Made by a program: the position numbers and the translations under genes
The notes under the pieces: model-generated
Seen by the model: only the letters and a program-made list of their open reading frames with translations
Told to the model about the DNA's origin: nothing
The model's database searches: none
Assembly (NCBI GenBank): GCA_018806915.1
Contig: JAGKQI010000090.1
Location: 62,001 to 126,000 of the forward strand
Reading direction: 5' to 3'
DNA length: 64,000 bases
Origin: Phytophthora colocasiae
Lineage: Eukaryota; Oomycota; Peronosporomycetes; Peronosporales; Peronosporaceae
In this document: piece after piece, positions 1-10,537 of the stretch
How positions within the stretch are numbered: the stretch's first letter is position 1
Layout of the letters: each line of letters starts with the position of its first letter

Positions 1-2
1 GG

Positions 3-428
3 AAACGCCCGCGTTCTACCAAGGAGATAATGGACAATTGCTCCGTTCTACCAAAGTCCCAGCAACAACGTCAGAAACTCGAGATTGAGTATCTGAAGAA
101 ACAAGTTGTCGAGCTGCAGGCGACGGTCGAGAATCTGCAGACGCGGAAACTCGAACGGGAACGTCAAGCCATCGAGAAGCTCGCCGAAGAAGAGGAGCAG
201 GACGACAGTGCGGCGTTGAATGAGTGGGTGGGTGTAGCCAAGAGCCAGATCTCGGCTGTGCAGCAGCTCGAGGAGCAAAACGAGAAACTTCGCGGCACAG
301 TGGCGGCCCACCTTGGTCAATTGAAGCACCTGGAACAGATCGCAAGGACTCACTATTTGGCAAACGCAATCGCTGAACCGATGCACTTTGCAGAACATTC
401 GACGCCTTATTACTCTGCTTCTTGCTAG
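3..428 (+). CDS. bZIP-like coiled-coil protein, 5' end cut by the window
   Basis: The frame is open from base 3; the first ATG in view is at 30 and the stop TAG at 426-428. From that ATG the product is 132 aa. It is almost entirely charged coiled coil: a basic run (QQQRQKLEIEYLKKQ, about residues 12-26) is followed by heptad leucines, and a second helical stretch with EQNEKLRG follows near residue 85. This resembles the N-terminal half of the family found all over this window, but the protein stops before any C-terminal globular domain. It could be the last exon of a longer gene, a truncated paralog, or a short protein that only dimerises. Function is inferred from the coiled coil alone. Confidence 0.6.
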   Translation, partial: KRPRSTKEIMDNCSVLPKSQQQRQKLEIEYLKKQVVELQATVENLQTRKLERERQAIEKLAEEEEQDDSAALNEWVGVAKSQISAVQQLEEQNEKLRGTVAAHLGQLKHLEQIARTHYLANAIAEPMHFAEHSTPYYSASC

Positions 429-694
429 GATAGTAGGTTTCCAGTTATACGTAGAATGCCAAGAAGAAATATATACTACCACCTACTTATTCTTCTCTCG
501 AATAATTCTCGATCTACTACAGTAGTAAAGCGACATCTCAAGCTGAACATGTAGTGTCGTGTCATTTTTGACTAAGGTGAGTTCAAAATTTGAACTTCAA
601 ATGGTGATGAAATGGACACATCAGATGGAGACCAAATGGCTGGCCTCAAGGTAGAGCAGCGGTTGGCAGACCTTTACGTTAGATTATCTTGAGA

Positions 695-3657
695 ATGGTG
701 AAACCCAAAACGACTCGGTTCGGCTTCCGAGCTTTGAGTTCGACGTCATTCGGCGGGAATTTACTAGCGTCTTTGCGTCAACGAATCATACGGAGAGCAA
801 AACCTGTAGCGATTACTAGTACTGCTGAAGCTTCACAGGAAACTCCGGTAGTTGTTCTACCAACACAACCATCGCCTGTTGTATCTCTGGGAACGAAACA
901 ACCAACAGCTCCCAAGCCTCCACCTACATTTGATAGGGGAGAAAGTGATGATTCGGAAGGAGAAGATGAAATTGGTCAAGAAGGAGAAGAGACTGTTAGA
1001 AAAATACCCAAAAAGAAGAAGAGACTGAATCTAGGAATCAACCGATGGGTGCCCAAACTGCTGGATCCAGTGGAGAAACATCGTGATCGCGTTCATCGAA
1101 AGAAAAAATACGTTTTTTCAGCTCACAAACGTCCTCCTGCCATTTTCACAGACTTCAAAACGCCGTATATCGTGCTTCTTGCTCATATTCTCGAATTTCT
1201 GGACCTTTTTGAACCCGCACGAGTCACAGCGTACGTGAACAAGTCGACTGCTGCTGGTGTGAAAGCATTCTACGATCTGTACTACCCTCCTCCTCGCCCT
1301 CGAAGATATCTTGTTCATCGATTACTGGAGAACCGGCAAAGTGTGTTTTTAGCTAAAGTGATGGAGCTACTGCCGATTCAAGATCGAGTTTCAGCTAGTG
1401 GAAGCTGTTGGTCGTTCTACGATGCCAGCAACGCTCTACCACTTGAATTTAACGGAGTTCAACCCGTTCAGAAGTTTCTTGAGTGCTACAAATTCCCTCA
1501 AACTAACCGCATTCTGCCGAAGGCGATTCAAGAAGACATCTACGCTGTTGTTCAACGGAGTTCAAGCCGAAGATTTAGTCAAGATTACGCAGTTTATGGA
1601 GCGTGGGAATGATAGTGAAGAGGATCTCGATGATAGCGACTGCTTTGCTTCTGTTCATGAGCTTTCTCTACGGAAAATTATAGGCTTGAGCGCATCAAAA
1701 GGGAAATTTTTCGAGCAGCTTTTACAAACGCTTTTCATGGGTCATATTAGCTCTAGACTACAATCTCTCGAGCTCATCGGTAAGTCTAGAGTCTTGTTTT
1801 CAGTAAAGCAGTTCTAACTATTTTGTGTATTGAAGATTTACATAGAAGACGCTCAGTTCAAACAACTTGCTCGGCTTTGGAAAGATGCACGTTTTCCAGT
1901 ACTTCGACAGTTAAACGTAGCAAACAACGCATTTAGTAGCAGATATATGAGAGACTGGGTCTCGAGCTTTGAGAAAGAGCGATTCCTGAATCTGCAAGCT
2001 CTCGATGTATCTCGTACGCGAATTCTTAGAGCACTGACAGTCTTTTATTTATTCTAAACACTTTTAAATATTCTACAGGCACTGAAATGACCAACCAAGA
2101 CCTTCAACGATTTATCGCGTGCTTATCAGCTACGCCATCGCTACAAAATCTCGCACTATCGCACAACTTGTGCTCGTTTTCAACAATTCAAAAACTACGG
2201 ATCAGATCCAGTCGAGAGCCTTAAAAGGTCTCAAAGAGCTTCACTGTGTGGCTATTACTGCTGATGAAGTGGCCGTGGGATATTTTCTTGAGGTATTTCA
2301 GATTTTGCCTCCTTGTTGCCCACTTCTGCAAGTTCTCGATGTGAGTGGGAACCCACTGAGCAATCCGAAGGCTGTGATTCAACTGGCGAGAGTTTTCAAC
2401 ATGAACGAGCAACTATCAGGCTGGCCAGAACTGACGAAGCTCACTATTTCAAGTACTTTGGCTAACTGTCTATTGCAGAATCATGTATATTCTAACATTT
2501 GATGTTTTTGCTTTAGGTATGAATCTTGGAGATGATGGAATTCAAACAATTTCGACTGCACTTTTACAAACCCAACCAACACAGATCCAGCACTTGGATC
2601 TATCAGGCAATGGTATTCGGTCATCTATTGACACTTTTGTCCAGGTGTTAGCAGCGAAGAAGTTGCCGAAACTTCGTTCTTTGGCGATTGCAGGTAGAAT
2701 TTTACTTTACGGACTTTGAAAAATGATGATTAGCTCAACAATCATCCTTCTCTTGCAGACAATCAGCTGAGCGCATTGGAGATTGGAGCTCTCGGCTCTA
2801 CATTGGCAACAAATTGTTGCCCCTGGTTGCAGGATCTCGATCTATCAGGTAGGTGAGCTGAAATATTTGTGTACAGAATTTGTCGAATAACATTTCAACG
2901 TTGTAGCAAATTTTGCCCGCGGAGAAGGTATTGCTCGCTTATGCCAATACTTACTGTCCCCATCAGCTTGTAAACTATGGTCGCTCGATCTAAGCAGTAT
3001 GTTGCTTTAGAATAGTTGAGTTGTCATGAAAATTACCAACGAAAAACTAACTTTCTCGGTTTTAGATAATGAAATCCCTCATCGTGGACTACTTCGGCTA
3101 AAGGAAACATTGGCACGAGGAAACTGCAAGCAACTGCATGAGCTGAACTTGTCCTGCAATCCGGAGCTGAAAGCAATTGCGTCGTTCTTGGACCTCATTC
3201 GAGGCAAAGGATTGCCTTCTCTTACGATTTTGCAAGTTGGGTATGCTCAAAGTCGCACCGAAGGGTACGAACTTGTCCGAGATACTTTGAAGCGACGAAG
3301 CGTCCAAGAATTGGTACGATTCATTTGCATTTGCTGGTTTTTTTGTTAGTGATAACTCATAATACGGCACTACAGAGACGACTGAAGCAGCTTCGGTTTG
3401 AAGAGAAACTGGTCGCTGTTCAGGATGAAAATGACGCCAAAGCAGAACGAGACCAGATGAGATGTCACCGACAAACGCAGCGGCTACGAGAAGTGTACGA
3501 CCACCTTGAAAATGAAGCAGATCGAGCCTTACGTCGACGTAAGCAAGTGAAGAAAGCCTCTCAACTGCATATTCATCAAGAAATTGCACGTCAAAAGCAA
3601 CAGCACACTCATGGTCGACTGTGTAGACAGTTAGACAGTGATGTTCATGCAGCGTAA
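695..3657 (+). CDS. F-box-like / leucine-rich-repeat (RNI-type) protein, multi-exon
   Basis: ATG at 695 (an upstream in-frame TTG at 689 is ignored). The N-terminus is basic and Ser/Pro/Glu-rich, then an F-box-like stretch follows (LLPIQDRVSASGSCWSFYDA). After that come leucine-rich repeats of ribonuclease-inhibitor type (LQVLDVSGNPLSN, IQHLDLSGNGI, LHELNLSCNPEL) and a C-terminal basic coiled coil. I read short GT-AG introns at 1780-1835, 2014-2078, about 2453-2515 (boundary uncertain), 2694-2758, 2849-2906, 2997-3065 and 3314-3375; several contain CTAAC-like branch points. The frame changes without a clear intron between about 1420 and 1560 and again between about 2190 and 2225, so the gene may be decayed or the sequence may hold indels. 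Likely a protein-interaction or ubiquitin-ligase adaptor; no kinase, NB-ARC or signal peptide is visible. Stop at 3655-3657. Confidence 0.7.
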
Positions 3658-3734
3658 ACTGTCAGTTCGACAGCTCAGCTCTTGTTAACATTAAGCAAAC
3701 AACAAAAATATATCCACAGCGTCTTGAAGCAAGA

Positions 3735-4627
3735 TTACTCCAGTCCTCCAGGTCCAGCCAGTTTTTCTGCCAGTTTGAGCAGGACACTGGTCTGCGCAGC
3801 CATCATCTCCAATTGTTTGTCTGCTGTCTGCCGTTGCTGTTCGAACCGCTGCTCTTCCAACTTGACTCGGCGTTCTTCCAGCTTCATGCGGCGCTCTTCA
3901 AGCTCCAACTCCCGTTGACGCATGACCAGCCTCGGGTCGTTCAACAACTGCGTCAAGTCCTGTCCCTGCCCAGCAGTGTCCGCTCGGAATGTTTCGTCCG
4001 GTACAATTCCCGTCAATTGTTCAGCATCCCCGTTCTCCGTTAGTCTCGCAGCATCTTCTAGTGCCAATTGAGCTACTGGTGGGCGTCGGTCTGCTTCTTT
4101 AGCTGCTTTACGTCGTCTATTGTCTTCATCAGTCTACAATATCACAAAACACATTACTGTTATTGTACAATATCACAATATCATCCAAATATTGTAATAT
4201 TGGCATACCAATAATTGACATTGAGACAATAGTCTCTCACGTTGAGCGTTCTGCGCTGGTGTACCGGAGCCTCGCAGCTTCTGCAGCTTCTCCGTGCCGT
4301 AAGCTTCCGCCAGTGCCAAATAGCGACGTTTACAGGCCCGTCCGTCGTTCGTGGACCATGGCACGAGCCGCTTAAAGCCCACAGCCACGACGTCCCAAGT
4401 CTTGGCCATGTCTCCATGAGAACAGGACCATGGTTTGTGGTCCAGTACTTCCGCAATAGTAACAACGTATCAGTGACGGTGGTGAAGCGGAAGGCTTTGG
4501 CGCGTTTGTCGTGGATGCGGATGCTCCATGGGACGGTTCCACTTGATGCTCCAGCAGGGGACGTGGACGTGGAAGGCTCCGTCTCGGGGGACGGCTCAGC
4601 GTCGAACGAGTGCTCACTGTCGCCCAT
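3735..4627 (-). CDS. SANT/Myb-like DNA-binding plus coiled-coil protein, frame-broken
   Basis: Reading on the minus strand from ATG at 4627, the start is acidic and Ser/Pro-rich (MGDSEHSFDAEPSPETEPST). A segment with the tryptophans and spacing of a SANT/Myb-like fold follows (LLLRKYWTTNHGPVLMETW, then TWDVVAVGFKRLVP in another frame). One clean intron lies at 4208-4134 (minus-strand GTATGC to TAG, 75 nt, phase 0). The last exon encodes a strong coiled coil (repeated ELEERRMKLEERRVKLEEQR) ending LLKLAEKLAGPGGLE. The two SANT halves are in different frames, joined near 4410 with no plausible intron, so this is either a pseudogene or a sequence indel. Such SANT plus coiled-coil proteins often derive from transposons, but no terminal repeats were found here. 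Confidence 0.55.
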
Positions 4628-4900
4628 CTTGCAAATTTCCCCTTTGGTTTGTGGCAATATCGCGGTAAAGTTTCGTGTTAGTTACATAAATTTACCTTCG
4701 TGACACATGAAGCACCAACAAAAGTGCTGTACATGTACGCAGTATTTTTATATGTGTTCCAACGTCGGGTTAATTCTTATTGGGAATGATGGTGGTCTTT
4801 GGCGTGATCATTCGGCAGCGTCATCGTCGAAGCGCGTTGCCTTACCGCCTCACATTCTGGTCCACTTTCGAATTGACCTTCGTGGCTAACGGGTGTGGTA

Positions 4901-6202
4901 ATGATTTTGATGGATGAAAACAATTGTACTACTGAGGGAGTCCAGTTGCTGGACATGTTCCTTAAAGATATGAACGAGCTGGATGCTTCTCAGTCCAAGA
5001 CGACTATCGAGTGTGGTCCAATGCTGCAGGTTGACGCAAAAGCTAACGAGATTTTTAACACTGCACACACCAGAGATCTTGAGTCTTCCACTAATACGTT
5101 CTGTTCACAAGATAAAAATGTGCATTTGAATGTGGCTGCACCGCTGACAACCAGAAAGAAAAAGCATTCATGGCTTCGACGGGAGGAAGAGCTTCACAGA
5201 CTCCGACAGGAGACACAAGCAATGGAGACGCGTGTCGTATTTCTACAGAGACAAAACAGACAAGCAAGTTGTGGATTCCAACAAAAGAGGAAAGGAGCCA
5301 CTACAACGGAGCAACAACAACTGAAAAAGGCTCAACAGGAGAACAGCGAGCTGAAAAACAAAGTCCGAGCATATCAGCAGCTTCTAGGCGCACTGCAAGG
5401 TGCTGTAACTAACGTACAACAAGTCACCAGTATCATCAGACCTGCAAATCCAATCCAAGCTGCGATCGAGGAGCCCCTACCGGTAGCATTTCGAATTGAC
5501 AGTGAAAGTGCTGGGATCTTCACCACGCTCGAAGCCATTGTGGATCGTCGATTCCAAGATCTTCAGTCGATTCTAGACAAACTTCAACTCAAATCGACTG
5601 CTGTCGATGATGTGGAAGTGCACATTTCCAATGGAGACAGTGGAACAAAAGCCGCGATGGAGTACAAGTGCGTTCAAGTACTGCCTTTTGATAATGTGGT
5701 TGCATCAAAGACGGTTTGGAGTTTGGTCGAGGTGTGCAACAACCCTCAGAAGCTGTCGCAAGTTGTTCGACGATCAGAGAACACTTATTCAACTCGTTCG
5801 CGCATTACACTGCATCTAGACCAAGATACGGTGCTATTTGCTTACGTTTACACTGTGGTAAAACGCCATGCTGTACGTGAAGGCAGTGTGATGGTTGGCG
5901 AGTCCACCACGAATTGGTCAGCTTTCCGTGGTGCGTCTAAGCTGTGGAGTCACGAGTCTAGAGAATCAGGTTTGTTTGCTATCCAGAGATTCCCTTTGGA
6001 TGCAGGTGTATCAACAAACCCAAGAGCATGTCAAGGGTGCCAGGTCAGTGCGCAAGTATACAGCGAAGCAACGAAACGAGGCGATTCCGGTATCCCGTCC
6101 ACACACGCGATTGTATTGCCACTCTACCGTGAGCTCCTTGACGCACAGCGCCAATTTCTAGAGAATCAATTGTGGGATTCAGCACGAACAGCTACAAATT
6201 GA
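4901..6202 (+). CDS. A1: coiled-coil / START-like family protein (M96-type, group A)
   Basis: Intronless, 433 aa from ATG at 4901; the frame extends six bases upstream without another ATG. Residues about 15-28 carry the group A N-terminal motif (LLDMFLKDMNELD). At residue 91 a W-L-R-R motif opens the basic/heptad region (SWLRREEELHRLRQETQAM), followed by a Gln-rich coil to about residue 175. The C-terminal 230 residues form the shared globular domain: the markers LPFDN..W, VVKRHAV and LPLYRELLDAQRQFLEN match all paralogs. Helix-grip START-like folding is my inference from this pattern. A plausible role is a dimeric nuclear regulator with a ligand-binding or dimer-stabilising domain. The Gypsy element at 6248 sits 45 bp past the stop. 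Confidence 0.85.
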   Translation: MILMDENNCTTEGVQLLDMFLKDMNELDASQSKTTIECGPMLQVDAKANEIFNTAHTRDLESSTNTFCSQDKNVHLNVAAPLTTRKKKHSWLRREEELHRLRQETQAMETRVVFLQRQNRQASCGFQQKRKGATTTEQQQLKKAQQENSELKNKVRAYQQLLGALQGAVTNVQQVTSIIRPANPIQAAIEEPLPVAFRIDSESAGIFTTLEAIVDRRFQDLQSILDKLQLKSTAVDDVEVHISNGDSGTKAAMEYKCVQVLPFDNVVASKTVWSLVEVCNNPQKLSQVVRRSENTYSTRSRITLHLDQDTVLFAYVYTVVKRHAVREGSVMVGESTTNWSAFRGASKLWSHESRESGLFAIQRFPLDAGVSTNPRACQGCQVSAQVYSEATKRGDSGIPSTHAIVLPLYRELLDAQRQFLENQLWDSARTATN

Positions 6203-6247
6203 AGGAACTGGCGCATTGAAATATGCACCTAATTGGTAACGAGTGAG

Positions 6248-6573
6248 TGTAGTGTCTGCAGGGAAATCGAAGACACACGGGGGGAGTCGGCGAAGCTCCC
6301 TGAAGGTTTTTGCCGAAGTGTATTGCTAGTGGTAGATTGCAAAGTGAGGTTGTTCCTAATTGCCAGCTTAGTTTACCAAATGCCGGAGGCATTGGCGCCA
6401 TAGGCACTTGGTTGGCCACGGTGTGTGTCAACACATTTGTCGTTATGTCATCAACATTGTCGTGACGCCAATCTTGTTGTCAACAGCGTTGGCGTTATCG
6501 GCTTCCCGCAGCTCTGGCTGGAGTTGGCTGGGTGGATACTGTGCATGAATATGCATGCCTTGGCAGCACTACA
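6248..6573 (-). repeat. 3' LTR of the Gypsy element
   Basis: Begins TGTAGTG and ends CACTACA, so the termini are short inverted repeats. Essentially identical to 15308-15633. It is the 3' LTR because the coding strand is minus; the polypurine tract is immediately to its right. Confidence 0.95.
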
Positions 6574-6887
6574 CTGCCCCTCCAAGCCTAGTCCAGCTAT
6601 AGATGTGGCTGTTATCACGATTACTGAGATCGGTTTGGTTTATGCACGATTTTTTTTTAGTGATGGTTGAATGTATCCATACCCTCGGCTATGTAACAAG
6701 TGTTACAGGTGCAACGTGTTGAAGTTGATTATGCCAAATTGTTTTGACGTCAATATTGTATGGATTCAACTCTAAATTGTTTCCTCAGTATTAAAATGGT
6801 TTATACTCCATTGTTGGATGGTTGCAGTGTGCATGTAAGGAAAAAGTTGGTTTTTAAAAAACTGCTGAAGCTTTTGTATTGAAATTT

Positions 6888-8544
6888 TTACTGTAGACCC
6901 TCCCAATACTTGCGCATCTTTGCGTCTTGCTTAGCAATGTATTGTCCTAGTAGAACCCTGACTTCTGTAGCCAGCGATTTCAATGGTTCCCACGAATCTT
7001 CTACAGACTCTAAACCTTTCCAGCTTACTAGGACTTCATAGTCTTTGATTGAGGAGTTCCACCGGTGGTTTTTGAACCCATTAACGGCCAAAATGATGCC
7101 CTGAGAGGCTACATGCTCTAGGATTTCCTCTGTTACCTCTAGCTGACTGTCAGCATAAAACTTTAGGCGTGATGCATGTACATCTAACTCCTCTCCTGTC
7201 ACTAAATGACTGATTCTGAAGGAGTGGGAGTCTGCTCTGACCACTTTGTATGGTCTTTGCCATGTGACGAGGAGCTTGTTGCCCTTTTTCTCGTCAACAC
7301 GTGAGCGTAGTACATAGTCACCAATGTCAAAGTTGACCAGGTTGTCACCTCTCTCTCTCTTTTTGTTGAGAAGCCGCTGCTTGAGGCGGTGGTCTGTAAT
7401 GGGTTGGTGCATTGCGCACAGACTAGATCGTAGCTCAGCTAGATGTTTGTCAATCGCTGCCGAAGTTTTGGGCAAAGCGACTAGCTTTTTGTTGCCCGGG
7501 TGGTAAAACTCTGCAAGCGGTGAAGGACATGGTAGCCCAGTGAAAAGTTCAACTGGCGCTCGATTGCCGAGCGAGGGGAGAGCCGTGTGATTCAAGCTGG
7601 CTTGAACCAGTGGCACTAGGTAGACCCAATCTTTTGTAGAAACTTTGTATTCCAGGGTCATTGCCCGCAGGACTTGTAGAATATCTCGGTTGACCCGTTC
7701 TACAGAGCCGTTAATCCATGGGCTGTATGCCAAGGTGAAGTGTTGTTGGCTCTTGAGTCTCTTTGAGAGCTCGGCCACGACTTCGTTTTTGAAATGGCTA
7801 CCGTTGTCGCTGACCCAGGTTGGAGGGACACTGAAACGACTATGCCAGTCAAGGATGGCTGCCGTTGCCACTGCACTGTCCGCAGTGTCACACGACAAGC
7901 TCGCAGAAGTGCGTGGCGTGATCTTTTAGAACCAACAAGTATTTGCTAGTGCCAAAGATTCGCCCATAGAAAGAAAATCCCAATGGAGGACTCCATTTCT
8001 TTCGTGACAGTCGATCGTTTCACCCCATGGGCGGTGAATCGTTCGTGGGCCCTTCACGTGCGGACCAAAGTAGGCAGTTTGACACAAACGTGTGTACCAC
8101 GCCTCGGATATCGGGGACGTGGAAGACGCGTCGGAGGTGATTTACCATTGCGTTTTCTCCCCGGTGGCCTTGGGCCCCACAGTGCGCGATGACGCACAGT
8201 CGTTGGGTTAAGTCTGAGCTCGCTCGCGGTATCCAGATCCGCTCGTCAACACGTAGTACACCGTCACTGCCCCTGACAGCGCCTGCAGGTGCTTGCTGCT
8301 GCTGCTGTGTTGTTTGGATCTCATCTAGTGAAGGCCAGACAAATCCTTCGTCGTCCAATGGCCGGAGGATCTGCCTTGCGTCCGTTTGATGTGTTGCTTG
8401 CTTACTCTTGGTTCGCTTCTTGGTAAAACGTTTCAACTTTACCTTCGTCGTCGGCTGCCCTGCCCATCGGGACAGCATGTCGGCCCAGACGTTGGCTTCG
8501 CCATCAACGTGTTCAATGACATACCGGTAAGGCATGAGCTTCAA
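6888..8544 (-). pseudogene. pol: Gypsy pol, RNase H tail, integrase and chromodomain
   Basis: After the RNase H tail there is an H-H-C-C integrase zinc-binding domain (HCGAQGHRGENAMVNHL to VSNCLL). The catalytic core follows with HWDFLSMG near 7995, WVSDNGSHFKNEV, and ERVNRDILQVLRAM (the D-D-E set). The C-terminus carries a chromodomain (DYEVLVSWKGLESVEDSWEP), expected to direct integration to marked chromatin. At least two frame breaks lie between 8020 and 7898. Stop at 6888-6890, next to the polypurine tract region. Confidence 0.9.
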
Positions 8545-9818
8545 TGCCCATCGCAGTAACTTGCCTCGAATATGATCTTTATGCTTACGTGTGGAGCGAA
8601 CACATGTATGAGGTTGCGGTGGTCACAGAATAGCCTAAAAGGCTTCGGTCGCATCAGTAGATAGTCTAGTTTTTCACAAGCCACTACAATTGGATACGCC
8701 TCTTTCTCAATGACTGTCCAGTTTAGTTGGGAGCCCTTGAAAGTACCGCTGAGGCACGTGAGTAGCTTGTGCTGCTGAGTAGCAACCGGTAGAGTAGCAT
8801 CATAGTCCACAACCTGGCTTACAATGACTGACCAACCGCAATCAGATGCATCTGAGCACACAATTGTAGTGGCGGAGTCGTCTGGTAGCGCTATAGTAGC
8901 GGATGTCGCCAGTAGGTCCTTTGTATTTTCGAAAGCTATTCGCTCTGTATCAGTCAATGTGACTGAGATGCCAGCCGCGACGCGCTTTGTGCGCTTTCCA
9001 CCTTTCAGAGATTCATCAAGTCGCTGCTGCAGAGGCTCAACGGTGCGAGCATAATCGACGACAGATTCTCTCACCCAGTTCGCAGCGCACAGAAACTGTT
9101 GCAACTGGCCTGCCGTTTCTGGGTAAGGCATCGATCGTAGTACGTCAATGCGAGCTGGATCGTGTGAAACACCATCACTGTCGATGATGCGTCCACACCA
9201 CTTCACAGATTGCTGGTAGATGCTGCTCTTCTTCGCGCTCAGCTTGAGCCCGTACGCAGCTACCAAGTCGAAAAACTCTTCCAGCTTGGCTACGTATTCG
9301 TCGATGTCATCGGCAAATAGGAGTAGATCATCAATCAAATGACAATGGAAGTATACAGCATCGAATCGAAGCACCGCTCCATCGTCTGCTGAAAATGCAC
9401 AGCGGCATCACAGCATCCCCTGAGGAACACGACGTGGGTGTATATTTTGGTGTCTGTAATGTACGACATTAACTCTTGGCAGAGCTTATCTAGGGGTAGC
9501 TGCCAAAAGCCTTTGAGCAGGTCAAATAACCCAAAATGTTTCTTGCCTCGAGTATGTTCGAGTAGAGTAGCCATGTGTGGCATCGTGCTAATCATTGCCT
9601 CTATGAGGTCGTTCACAACACGGTAGTCACAAGTCTGGCGGTACGCGTCAGAATTTTCACCTGGCTTGCGTACTGGGAGCACTGGGCTAGCCCAACGGCT
9701 GCTGGGGTTTTCATACACCCAGCCTAGCTTTACGAGCTTACCGTTAAATTCACGCAGGAAAGTTCGCACGGCCGGAGGATAGTGCCTCGGCTTACATTTG
9801 ACTGCGCTGGCGCCTTCT
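8541..9818 (-). pseudogene. pol: Gypsy pol, reverse transcriptase and RNase H
   Basis: Resumes just left of the piggyBac element. RT motifs: SRWASPVLPVRKPG, CDYRVVNDLIEAMI, FGLFDLLKGFWQLPL, then in another frame the catalytic segment IDDLLLFADDIDEY (metal-binding D-D). RNase H follows with IVCSDASDCGWSVI and the ALPDDSATT entry strand. A frame change lies between 9335 and 9374 and another near 8541-8544, where the RNase H C-terminus (YVIEHVDGEANVWADMLSRW) continues in the next frame. The copy therefore cannot make an intact polyprotein as read. Confidence 0.9.
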
Positions 9819-10537
9819 TTAACCCTTCAAGCCCCAGCCGAAAATCGAGGTGTATCGACCGAAATTATGTTGGAACCTCCAACATAATTTATCTAGGTAT
9901 TTGTATAGAACCTCCTTAAGTCCGAAATTACACACGGATATGGACGGGCGAAAGTAGAAGGTTCACCTGTACATAGTTTAGCAGCTCCAACATACAGGGC
10001 TATATGCTGGCTCATCAGACCATGAGCGTCCAGATATGTTGGTTTAGACAACAAGTAAAATGCACTTTTTACAGGATCAAGGGCAGCTTTGCACGCGACC
10101 TTCTAGCACATGGAGGGAAAGTGAACGAAGCTGGTACTGCATTGGACGTTTTCACTACCAGATACGGTTTACTCACTACCACTACCAGACTCTCTGTCAC
10201 TTTCACTGCTTGCGTCTCCCCCGCCACCCGCATTTGGCCCCTCCACCACCTCACTCTCACCAGTGTCTCCTCCTAGGCTTTCCAGGTCATTCTGCTGGTC
10301 GTCACCCTCGCCAAGGTCAATACGACGGCGTCGGCGTTTGCGCTGCGGCCCAGGTCGTCGGTCCTGAAGCCGGTGGTCAGCGGTTAGTCAGTGAGGGATG
10401 GCCGCTCCATTCTGCCACTCGTTGTGCCAAATGTGGAAGCAGGTGCTGGAGCGGCCGCCCCGCGCGACGTTGCATAGGTGCTTCCTGCATACGCACACAG
10501 GTTAGCTTGCAGCTTGCAGAATTCTATTGCCAGCCAC

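Noticed and set aside
16..482. Long minus-strand frames over the first 480 bases
   Set aside because: Shadow frames of the plus-strand coiled-coil ORF.
695..3657. NLR-type immune receptor
   Set aside because: LRRs are present but no nucleotide-binding domain; repeats are RNI-like with an F-box-like segment.
6888..9818. Endogenous virus
   Set aside because: RT, integrase and chromodomain match a Ty3/Gypsy chromovirus retrotransposon; no envelope-like ORF is present.
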